A DNA stretch of 64,000 nt from JAZDCJ01 sp036311985 (GTDB lineage: Bacteria; Actinomycetota; Actinomycetes; Actinomycetales; Micrococcaceae), in the NCBI RefSeq assembly GCF_036311985.1, contig NZ_JAZDCJ010000036.1. One strand, written 5' to 3'. Shown here piece after piece: positions 24,601-30,516 of this stretch. Position numbers and translations under genes: made by a program. Under the pieces are notes generated by a model. The model saw only the letters and a program-made list of their open reading frames with translations, did not search any database and was not told the DNA's origin. Position 1 is the first letter of the stretch, and every line of letters begins with the position of its first letter.

Positions 24601-25029
24601 AACGTGGCGTCCCTGCCCGTCTCGCTCGAGGCGCTCGGGATCGACGACACCAGCTCCGGCCAGATCCAGTACCGCGTCAGCACCTACAGCTGGTACAACA
24701 CGGACCTGGACGGCAACACGGTTCCGGTCGACACCACGGACTGGGTGGCCTACAACGCCGTGAGCCCGGACCTGTGGTTCGAGGGCGCCGGCACCGGCAC
24801 CGCGTTCGTCGACCTGCCGGGCCAGTCCCTGCTGGCCCACGTGGGCGACTACTCCTCCACCGCCACGGCCACGAAGGCCAAGGGGAAGGACAAGGGCAAG
24901 GACAAGAAGGCCTCCGTCGAGGCGACGGGCCTGTTCCTGCACTACCACAACGCCACGGGCAACCTCTCCGGCAAGGGCTCCAACGCCGGCGACAAGGCCG
25001 AGCTGGTGACGTTCACCAAGAAGAAGTAG
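21646..25029 (+). CDS. secreted subtilisin-like (S8) serine protease, multidomain
   Basis: An exported 1127-residue endopeptidase. The signal peptide is residues 1-~34, with hydrophobic AVVAAAAGVALAATM and a likely cut after APALGA. An inhibitor-like prodomain follows to ~175. The catalytic triad is D196 (VLDTGVDYTHADF), H275 (GHGTHVAGSAAGYG) and S623 (TGTSMATPMTAGLAALV). A PA-type insert lies at about 450-560. The C-terminal 430 residues are beta-rich (CARDB/Fn3-like), with a calcium-type loop DTNGDGRPD at 931. A Lys-rich linker (KAKGKDKGKDKKA) precedes the last strand. No sortase motif. ATG 21646 has AAGGAG upstream; in-frame codons further up would disrupt the signal peptide. A strong terminator follows. 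Confidence 0.95.
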   Translation: MKNSHRPRLARAVVAAAAGVALAATMSAPALGAPQEVAETPGSLSQALGGSALKDLKVSGPLATAQGEVSVFVQFEGTGAFEQTQPVEVRTGKAKPVKAQAKVRQIRDGIKAKGRSAATESKSKVIYTTTNTVPGVALRGDADQLRALAARPDVVKISAIVPKSPDNKGAVIDTKALESWTNLGETGEGVTIAVLDTGVDYTHADFGGPGTLEAYEAAQDSFELPSAASGLRDPAKFIGGWDLVGDDYNANPSSPTYQPVPNPDPNPLDCASAGHGTHVAGSAAGYGVNADGSTFDGDYSSLTAAQVSAMRIGPGTAPKAQVVGIRVFGCEGSSAVVGQALDYVLDPNNDGDFSDRAHVVNMSLGSDHSPVDDPENAIVDALAEQGILSVVASGNAGDVTDVGGSPGNSRSSLTVANSIGSKVTMDAIEVLAPADVAGTASGQYSVNFNYAAASDEQLTGEVVMAPADNAFGCNPFPAGTDLGGKWVWLQWEEDGAFPCGSGVRFNNVQAAGGGGVVLDSPRLVFDAGIAGNTGIPGVQLNRTYSELLRPAAEAETLQLRVDADLIGAASGDSGALDTLNPSSSRGVHGSEGIVKPDVAAPGTLIGSAGVGTGNGPAVMTGTSMATPMTAGLAALVAGSGDYTPYQIKSIVMNTASADVLAPNGAAYGPNRVGSGRVIGDAALKTPAYAFASDDPDLTSVVFGVIELGKKKHKETKSVTVHNKSKWTQTYDVAYVPSSEIPGASYALSTKKVTVKAGKTAKFKITLTVDPARFAKTIDPTMERTQQGLNRQWLADANGRIQLTAKGQPTLRVPVQAAPKASSDMTAGKKYTVKKGQDTVEVKLKGNGRFQGNGDQRIVSLVSAFEHGASSPRLGASVDAVPGAREMDLQHVGAASDAPLVGTADGVLNFGVSTWGNWTHLAGGTEIDVEIDTNGDGRPDFVTFTAQIDGIDQDLAATFDLASGAQVDLWPVNGLTGETDTNVFDTNVASLPVSLEALGIDDTSSGQIQYRVSTYSWYNTDLDGNTVPVDTTDWVAYNAVSPDLWFEGAGTGTAFVDLPGQSLLAHVGDYSSTATATKAKGKDKGKDKKASVEATGLFLHYHNATGNLSGKGSNAGDKAELVTFTKKK

Positions 25030-25041
25030 GCACCACGCACC

Positions 25042-25077
25042 GCAGGCGGCCCCGGCACCCGTGTCGGGGCCGCCTGC
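25042..25077 (+). terminator. strong terminator of the subtilase gene
   Basis: A perfect 13-bp stem, GCAGGCGGCCCCG/CGGGGCCGCCTGC, with a 10-base loop, followed by TTGTCCT, begins 13 bases after the stop. Confidence 0.8.
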
Positions 25078-25102
25078 TTGTCCTCGGCCCGCGCGGCGCT
25101 GA

Positions 25103-25170
25103 TGGAGTGAGCGACACCGCCGGCGTGTCCGGCGACACGCCAGCCGCCCGGCGGCGTGTCGCTGGACACG
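25103..25170. repeat. tandem GCGTGTC palindromes
   Basis: Two hairpins of GGCGTGTC/GACACGCC type lie side by side before the BCCT promoter. They resemble the central palindrome of the family B elements at 32389 and 41928, but the outer arms are missing. Confidence 0.45.
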
Positions 25171-25210
25171 TCCACCCCCTGCTGCCTTGGTTTCGCGTCG
25201 GACCTTTGCA

Positions 25211-25216
25211 TATCCT
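25211..25216 (+). promoter_or_regulatory. -10 hexamer, leaderless BCCT mRNA
   Basis: TATCCT followed by 7 bases and ATG 25224. Confidence 0.45.
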
Positions 25217-25223
25217 GTGAAGA

Positions 25224-27035
25224 ATGAGCGAATCCGCCCAGAACACCACGTCCAAGCCACCCGTCCACCGGGCCGTCTTCTGGCCCTCGGCCATCATCGT
25301 GCTCGCGTTCACCGCGTTCGCCATGATCGCGCCGCGCACGGCGGAGTCGGTCTTCGCCTCCGTGCAGCAGACGATCGTGCACAACTTCAACTGGTACTAC
25401 GTCCTGCTCGTGACGGGCTTCGTGATCTTCGCCCTCTGGGTCGGCTTCAGCCGCTTCGGCGACATCAAGCTCGGCAAGGACGACGACGAACCCGAGTTCT
25501 CGGTCGGCTCCTGGTTCGCGCTGCTCTTCGCCGCCGGCATGGGCATCGGACTGGTCTTCTACGGCGTGAGCGAGCCCTTGAGCCACTTCGCCTCCCCGAA
25601 GCCCGGCGTCGACGGCAGCCCGGCCGTCCTCGCCCAGCAATCGCTCTCCCAGACCTTCCTCCACTGGGGCGTCCACGCCTGGTCCGTCTACGTGGTGCTC
25701 GGCCTGGCGCTCGCCTACGCGATCCACCGCCGCGGCCGCCCGATCTCCATCCGCTGGACCCTCGAGCCGCTCCTCGGCCGCCGCGTCAAGGGCGCCTCGG
25801 GCAACGTGATCGACATCGTCGCACTCGTCGGAACGATCTTCGGCGTCGCGACCTCCCTCGGCCTCGGCGTCCTGCAGATCAGCGCCGGCCTCGAGAGCGC
25901 GAACCTGTTCGAGGCCACCCAGACCCTGAACATCGTCATCATCCTGATCATCACCGGCGCCGTCCTGTTCTCCGTGCTCTCGGGCGTCGCCCGCGGCATG
26001 AAGTGGCTCTCCAACATCAACCTGGTCCTGGCGGCCCTGCTCGTCGTGTTCGTGCTCATCGTGGGCCCGGGCCAGTTCCTCTTCCGGAACCTCGTCCAGT
26101 CCGTCGGCAACTACCTGCAGAACTTCCTGGCCATGGCGTTCAACGTGAGCGCCTTCTCCGGCGAGGCGGGCGAGCTGTGGCAGGCCACGTGGACCACGTT
26201 CTACTGGGGCTGGTGGATGTCCTGGGCGCCGTTCGTCGGCATCTTCATCGCCCGCATCTCCCGCGGCCGCACCGTGCGCCAGTTCGTCGCCGGCGTCCTC
26301 CTGGTTCCCACCCTCGTGACCTTCATCTGGTTCTCCGTCCTGGGCGGAACGGCGATCCACACCGAGCTCGAGGGCGAGGGCGGCCTGATCGGCCCGAACG
26401 GCGAGGTCGACGTCGAGGGCTCGCTGTTCGCCCTCATGCAGCAGCTCCCCGGCAGCGCCGTCCTGGTGATCGGCGTCGTCATCCTCATCGCGATCTTCTT
26501 CGTCACCTCCGCCGACTCCGGCTCGCTCGTCATGAGCATGATCGCCACGGGCGGCGAGGTGGAGCCGAAGAACTGGATCCGGGTCTTCTTCACCCTCTCG
26601 ACGTCCGGCCTCGCGATCGCCCTGCTGCTCTCGGGCGGTCTCGACGCGCTGAAGACGGCCGCGATCATCATCGCCCTGCCGTTCAGCGTCATCATGATCC
26701 TCATCTGCTGGGCCACGGTCCGGGCGTTCAGCCGCGAGATCCGGGCCTACGACAAGGCGCGGCGCGAGGCGTTCGTGGGCCGCATCGGCGAGATCTACGG
26801 CCTCGAGGTCGAGGGGCCGAACCAGGACTCCCGGGTCCTGAACCTCACGCGCTTCTTCCGACGCCGGCACCGGGCGCTCGAGGCCGTCGCCGGCGTCGTC
26901 CACGTCGACGTCCCGGAGGGACCGTCGAGCCCGCTGCCCCCGGCGGGCGACGAGCCCGAGACGCCGTCCGCGCCCTCGGCCGAGGACCCCGACGCGGGCG
27001 GTCGCGAAGCGGCCGGGGCCCCGCTCCCCCGCTGA
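25224..27035 (+). CDS. BCCT family betaine/choline/carnitine transporter
   Basis: A 603-residue, ~12-segment secondary importer of quaternary ammonium compounds. The family core is clear: WFALLFAAGMGIGLVFYGVS followed by EPLSHF, QTFLHWGVHAWSVYVVLGLA, ETWQATWTTFYWGWWMSWAP-like tryptophan segment (about residues 315-335) and TSADSGSLVMSMIATGG. The ~70-residue C-terminal tail is acidic and Pro-rich and may be an osmosensing or regulatory tail. It stands alone, with a leaderless-type promoter. A GMC dehydrogenase/aldehyde dehydrogenase pair for choline-like substrates lies 24 kb away, which may or may not be linked. Confidence 0.93.
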   Translation: MSESAQNTTSKPPVHRAVFWPSAIIVLAFTAFAMIAPRTAESVFASVQQTIVHNFNWYYVLLVTGFVIFALWVGFSRFGDIKLGKDDDEPEFSVGSWFALLFAAGMGIGLVFYGVSEPLSHFASPKPGVDGSPAVLAQQSLSQTFLHWGVHAWSVYVVLGLALAYAIHRRGRPISIRWTLEPLLGRRVKGASGNVIDIVALVGTIFGVATSLGLGVLQISAGLESANLFEATQTLNIVIILIITGAVLFSVLSGVARGMKWLSNINLVLAALLVVFVLIVGPGQFLFRNLVQSVGNYLQNFLAMAFNVSAFSGEAGELWQATWTTFYWGWWMSWAPFVGIFIARISRGRTVRQFVAGVLLVPTLVTFIWFSVLGGTAIHTELEGEGGLIGPNGEVDVEGSLFALMQQLPGSAVLVIGVVILIAIFFVTSADSGSLVMSMIATGGEVEPKNWIRVFFTLSTSGLAIALLLSGGLDALKTAAIIIALPFSVIMILICWATVRAFSREIRAYDKARREAFVGRIGEIYGLEVEGPNQDSRVLNLTRFFRRRHRALEAVAGVVHVDVPEGPSSPLPPAGDEPETPSAPSAEDPDAGGREAAGAPLPR

Positions 27036-27080
27036 CCGCGGGCCGCGACCGGGCCAGGGGCCGGTCCGGGCAGCCGCGCT

Positions 27081-28451
27081 TCAGGCCCTGACGCGCGGCA
27101 GCTCGGACCACTCGGTGGTGTACTTCGGCGAGGAGAACTCGCGCTTCATCGACCACGCGGCGGGTTCGGCGAGGCCGCCCTGCCCGAGCCCGATCGCGGC
27201 CTCCCCGAACCGGGCCCGAACGCTGCCCAGCAGGGCACCGAGGCCTTCGACGCCCCCGGTCGGATCCGCCGCGCGCCCGGGCCGAGCGCCCGCCCGGCCA
27301 CCCGCCGCCCCGCCGCCCGGGGCGCCGGCGGCGGCATCGGCGTCGTCCTCCCCCTCCGCCAGCCCGGAGAAGAGGTCCAGCTGCTCCGCCTGCCCGCCCC
27401 GTCCCAGGCCCGAGAGCATCACTCCCGCGCGGACGTACGCGGCGCCCGGCTCGAAACGACCCCGCATCGCCGCGACCGCGGCCCTCGTGATCCGGATCGG
27501 ATCGTCCGTCGGCACCGGCAGGGGCACGGAGGCGCTCGGGAACGACTGCGTGCCGTGGGCGAAGCGGCTCGTCCCGGCACTCACCGTCACGACCGACGCG
27601 CGCAGCCCCTTGGCCGCAAGGCGTCCGGCCGCCTTCTGCGCGTAGACGGACATGACCTCCTCCATCTGCGCCGCCGTGTCCACGGGCGTCGAGAAGCTGC
27701 GCGAGAACATGACCTGCTGCTGGTCCGCCCGCTCGTCGACCGGCGCGATGCATGGCGTGCCGTTCAGCTCCAGGACAGTCCGCTGCATGACCACCGAGAA
27801 GCGCTTGCGGATCATCAGCGGGTCTGCGGCCCTGAGCGCGGCGATCGTGCCGATGCCGAGCGCGGCGAGCTTCTCCCCGCTCTTGCGCCCCACGCCCCAC
27901 ACGTCCGTGGCGGGCAGGCGGGACTGGATGCGCTCGAGCTCCCCCGGCGGCAGCGAGCCGAGCGAGCACACTCCGCCGAGTCCCGGATTGCGCTTGGCGA
28001 CGTGGTTGGCGAACTTCGCGAGGGTCTTGGTGGGCGCGACGCCGACACAGACGGGGACGCCGACGTGGAGTGCGACGGCGGAGCGCACCTCCCGCGCCGT
28101 GCTCGCCAGCACGTCCTCGCCCGCCTCCGGCAGGCCCAGGAACGACTCGTCGATCGAGTAGACCTCCTGCCACGCCCCGAAGCGGCCGATGACCTCCATG
28201 ACGCGCGCCGAGAGGTCGCCATAGAGCTCGTAGTTGCTCGAGCGGGCCACGAGGCCCCAGGCGGCGGCGTGCGGGGCGACCTGGAACCACGGCGTGCCCG
28301 TGGCGATCCCCAGGTCCTTGGCCTCCTGGGAACGCGCGACGACGCAGCCGTCGTTGTTCGAGAGGACGACGACGGGGCGGCCTTCCAGCCACGGGTCGAA
28401 CACCCGCTCGCAGGAGACGTAGAAGTTGTTGACGTCGACGAGGGCGAACAT
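27081..28451 (-). CDS. umuC: Y-family translesion DNA polymerase subunit UmuC
   Basis: A 456-residue error-prone polymerase acting at damaged replication forks. Catalytic motifs are FALVDVNNFYVSCERVF (metal Asp and steric-gate region), VVLSNNDGCVVARS, and VYSIDESFLGL with the second and third acidic residues. The thumb/HhH block LPATDVWGVGRKSGEKLAAL and the C-terminal little-finger domain follow. EQLDLFSGL near residue 370 fits a beta-clamp binding motif. A low-complexity Ala/Gly stretch precedes the C-terminal SMKREFSSPKYTT typical of UmuC. Start 28451 is 8 bases after the umuD-like stop, so the pair is one SOS operon. RBS is weak (GGGAGGC). Confidence 0.92.
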   Translation of the reverse strand: MFALVDVNNFYVSCERVFDPWLEGRPVVVLSNNDGCVVARSQEAKDLGIATGTPWFQVAPHAAAWGLVARSSNYELYGDLSARVMEVIGRFGAWQEVYSIDESFLGLPEAGEDVLASTAREVRSAVALHVGVPVCVGVAPTKTLAKFANHVAKRNPGLGGVCSLGSLPPGELERIQSRLPATDVWGVGRKSGEKLAALGIGTIAALRAADPLMIRKRFSVVMQRTVLELNGTPCIAPVDERADQQQVMFSRSFSTPVDTAAQMEEVMSVYAQKAAGRLAAKGLRASVVTVSAGTSRFAHGTQSFPSASVPLPVPTDDPIRITRAAVAAMRGRFEPGAAYVRAGVMLSGLGRGGQAEQLDLFSGLAEGEDDADAAAGAPGGGAAGGRAGARPGRAADPTGGVEGLGALLGSVRARFGEAAIGLGQGGLAEPAAWSMKREFSSPKYTTEWSELPRVRA

Positions 28452-28459
28452 TGCCTCCC

Positions 28460-28921
28460 CTAGAGCCGGTGCAGGCAGCGCGTCGCGACGCCCCACACGG
28501 TGAAGTCCTCCGGCACGGGATCCCCGGGCCGCCGCGCGGCGGGGCCGGGCTGGTGGCCGGAAACGGGGCGGGAGCCAGGGCCGGATCCGGGACCGGGCTC
28601 GGCTTCCAGTCGAGGCCCGCCGCCGCCGAGGCGCAAGCGCCTCACGAGCAGCTCGCCGTCCACGACGGCGACCACGACCGATCCGTCCCGCGGCGCGAGC
28701 GAACGGTCCACGATCAGCTCGTCGCCATCGCAGATGCCCGCGCCGGACATCGAGGACCCCTCCACGCGCATCAGGAACGTCGAGGTGCGGTCAGAGATCA
28801 GGTGGCGGTTGAGGTCGATGCCGCCCTGGAAGTAGTCCCGCGCCGGGGATGCGAAGCCGGTGGGCTCGGCCGCGCTGCCCGGGGGCGCCGGGCGGCGCGG
28901 GGCGGGGTCGACTCCGAACAC
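28460..28921 (-). CDS. umuD: UmuD-like S24 protein with altered active site
   Basis: A 153-residue homologue of UmuD, the UmuC partner activated by RecA-stimulated self-cleavage. GFASPARDYFQGGIDLNRHL aligns with the region after the UmuD cut site, and VEGSSMSGAGICDGDELIVD carries the nucleophile serine. Two key positions differ. The catalytic lysine (UmuD VKK) is arginine in VDGELLVRRLRL, and the residue before the scissile glycine is Thr (EPTGF) instead of Cys/Ala. A Pro/Gly-rich linker (~104-135) is inserted. Start GTG 28921 fits AGGTGG 5 bases upstream; the longer frame would run through the LexA box. Cleavage may be impaired, in which case the protein could act uncut. Confidence 0.8.
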   Translation of the reverse strand: MFGVDPAPRRPAPPGSAAEPTGFASPARDYFQGGIDLNRHLISDRTSTFLMRVEGSSMSGAGICDGDELIVDRSLAPRDGSVVVAVVDGELLVRRLRLGGGGPRLEAEPGPGSGPGSRPVSGHQPGPAARRPGDPVPEDFTVWGVATRCLHRL

Positions 28922-28936
28922 GGCGGCCACCTGCTT

Positions 28937-28952
28937 TCGAACACAGTTTCTA
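28937..28952 (-). promoter_or_regulatory. LexA (SOS) box of the umuDC operon
   Basis: TCGAAC-ACAG-TTTCTA compared with the actinobacterial consensus TCGAAC-N4-GTTCGA: a perfect left half and 4 of 6 on the right. It lies 6 bp upstream of the umuD-like ribosome-binding site. Confidence 0.65.
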
Positions 28953-28999
28953 GTGCCCCAGCTTAGCACCGGACCCGGCCTGCCGGTGTCCTCCGCCGT

Positions 29000-29437
29000 T
29001 CAGTCCGCCGTCAGCCGCTGGGCGAGCATCACCAGGATCCCGCTGGGCCCCCTCAGATACGTGAGCCGGTAGAGCCCGGCGTACTCGGCCACGCCGCGCA
29101 GCGGGTGGCAACCGTGCCGCGCCGCGGTCGCCAGGGCGGCGTCGATGTCCTCCACCGAGAAGGCCACCCGGTGCATGCCGATCTGGTGCGGACGCGTCGG
29201 CTCGGACTCGAGCGCCGGGGGATGGATGTACTCGAAGAGCTCCAGCCGGCCCAGCCCGTCGGGCGTCTGGAGCAACGCGATCCTGGCGTGGTTGCCGTCG
29301 AGCCCCACGGCAGTATCGGCCCACTCGCCGCTGACCGTGTCGCGGCCGAGCTCCGTCAGGCCGAGGTCGGTGAAGAAGGAAACCGCGGCGTCGAGGTCGC
29401 GCACCGCGATCCCGACGTTCTCCAGCTTGATGCCCAT
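29000..29437 (-). CDS. VOC family protein, methylmalonyl-CoA epimerase/glyoxalase-like
   Basis: A 145-residue single-module VOC protein. MGIKLENVGIAVRDLDAAVS followed by FFTDLGLTELGRDTVSG, the metal-ligand-like RLELFEYIHP and HRVAFSVEDIDAALATAARH follow the glyoxalase/methylmalonyl-CoA epimerase order. The C-terminal glutamate expected in true epimerases is not obvious (YLRGPSGILVMLAQRL), so the reaction is open. It stands alone between the SOS operon and a rightward gene. ATG 29437 is the natural start. Confidence 0.82.
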   Translation of the reverse strand: MGIKLENVGIAVRDLDAAVSFFTDLGLTELGRDTVSGEWADTAVGLDGNHARIALLQTPDGLGRLELFEYIHPPALESEPTRPHQIGMHRVAFSVEDIDAALATAARHGCHPLRGVAEYAGLYRLTYLRGPSGILVMLAQRLTAD

Positions 29438-29535
29438 GCCTGGAAACGTAGCAAGGACCCGCCAGCGGCACCAGAGCCGCGCCGCCGTCGTCCTGGGATA
29501 TGACGGGCCGCAAGGCGCGCCCCGCCGCGGGACCC

Positions 29536-29541
29536 TAGACT
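29536..29541 (+). promoter_or_regulatory. -10 hexamer, leaderless small membrane-protein gene
   Basis: TAGACT followed by 6 bases and ATG 29548. Confidence 0.45.
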
Positions 29542-29547
29542 CGAGGC

Positions 29548-30003
29548 ATGCAGGAACTCGCGGCCGCGGCCGGACCCGGACTGGAACTGCTGGGGTGGAT
29601 CGCGCTCGCCGCGGCCCTGGCGTTCTTCGCGGCGTCCGCCGTGCACCGCCTCCTGCTGCGGCAATGGCAGTCCGCGCCCTACGTCCTGATGGTCCTCGAG
29701 GGGCAGCGGTGCGCCGTGTGGACCACTCCGGAAGGAGGCATGGTCAGCCACGCGCTCGCAGACGCCGTCCAGGAGCGCGGTACCGATCCGGGACGAGCCG
29801 GGGACGCGTCGGAGCACGGGGGCGTCATGCAGGCCGGGAGCCCGTCGGAGACCGGCGGGACGGTCTACTACCAGCAGCATCAGGACGGGCGCTGGCAGTT
29901 CACGCCGCCCGAAGACCACAGCCGCCTCCTGCGGGGAGCGGGCTGGATCCTGTTCGCGCTCTTCGCCCTGACGCAGCTGCTCGGCCTGGCGGCGGCCGTC
30001 TAG
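29548..30003 (+). CDS. membrane protein of unknown function
   Basis: A 151-residue protein with one N-terminal membrane segment (WIALAAALAFFAASAVHRLL), a ~90-residue polar middle (QRCAVWTTPEGGMVSHALAD then VYYQQHQDGRWQFTPPEDHS) and a second membrane segment at the C-terminus (GWILFALFALTQLLGLAAAV). No family recognised. The middle part could lie in the cytoplasm or outside, depending on topology. The promoter is leaderless-type. An 86-base gap precedes the next small gene. Confidence 0.65.
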   Translation: MQELAAAAGPGLELLGWIALAAALAFFAASAVHRLLLRQWQSAPYVLMVLEGQRCAVWTTPEGGMVSHALADAVQERGTDPGRAGDASEHGGVMQAGSPSETGGTVYYQQHQDGRWQFTPPEDHSRLLRGAGWILFALFALTQLLGLAAAV

Positions 30004-30089
30004 GCCGGACGGCCCGCTGCTTTTCCCCGCGGAGCGGCGTATCGTTGAAAGACAGGAAGCCGTCATCGGTTGACGAGGAGGTCGCCGTC

Positions 30090-30293
30090 ATGAGCCTTTT
30101 CAAGCGCAACAAGTCCGCACGGGCCGAGGCCAAGGACGTGGCCCAGAAGGATGCCCCCGCGGCCGCGCCTCCACAGCCGATCTACAAGTACCGGATCAAC
30201 GAGGAGCTCGCGAACCGGCTCGCCATGCGCGCCTACGGAGACGCGAACCACGACGGCAAGCCGGACATCCCGCGGGTCCCGTACGGCGGCTGA
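30090..30293 (+). CDS. small protein with DxNxDGxPD motif
   Basis: A 67-residue protein. The basic N-terminus (MSLFKRNKSARAEAKDVAQK) is followed by an Ala/Pro linker and a conserved-looking end, IYKYRINEELANRLAMRAYG then DANHDGKPDIPRVPYGG. DANHDGKPD fits the calcium-binding loop of thrombospondin type-3/dockerin-like repeats, although one loop alone may not bind. A strong ribosome-binding site, GAGGAGG (30075-30081), supports translation. No signal peptide. Unknown function. Confidence 0.65.
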   Translation: MSLFKRNKSARAEAKDVAQKDAPAAAPPQPIYKYRINEELANRLAMRAYGDANHDGKPDIPRVPYGG

Positions 30294-30419
30294 GCCCCGC
30301 GGCCTGATCGCGGGCCGCGCCGTCGTCATCCCCGGGCGCCCGCCGGGGCTTTCCCCGGCATCCCGCGCCCGAGACCGCGCCCCCGCCGGAACGTCTCTGG
30401 TGGGGCGTGCCCCGCTCCC

Positions 30420-30507
30420 GCGCACTTTTCACGGCTCCTGCGCGTTTTAGCCGCGCCTGAACCGCCCCGAGCAGGGCGTTCAGGAAAGGTTGAAGCGAAA
30501 AGTGCGC
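30420..30507 (+). repeat. 88-bp inverted-repeat element, family A, copy 3
   Basis: The ends are GCGCACTTTT and AAAAGTGCGC, a perfect 10-bp terminal repeat. The internal blocks GGCTCCTGCGCGTTTTAGCC and GGAAAGGTTGAA match copy 1. Its right end lies 9 bases after the stop of the leftward RNase J gene. The rest of this gap (30294-30419, 30508-30516) shows no other feature. Confidence 0.8.
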
Positions 30508-30516
30508 GGGGAGGGG

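Noticed and set aside
21367..25260. A 1297-codon open frame on the minus strand opposite the subtilase gene
   Set aside because: It is the GC-bias shadow of the real gene: its composition is Gly/Ala/Val/Arg/Asp-rich, it has no domains, and the plus strand has a complete protease with signal peptide and catalytic triad.
27036..27080. Terminator between the BCCT and umuC genes
   Set aside because: Only a weak 6-bp stem GACCGG/CCGGTC is seen in this 45-bp gap, not distinct from background in such GC-rich DNA.
28922..28969. Longer umuD start at ATG 28969
   Set aside because: It would place the LexA box inside the coding region; GTG 28921 has AGGTGG at good distance and gives a normal UmuD length.
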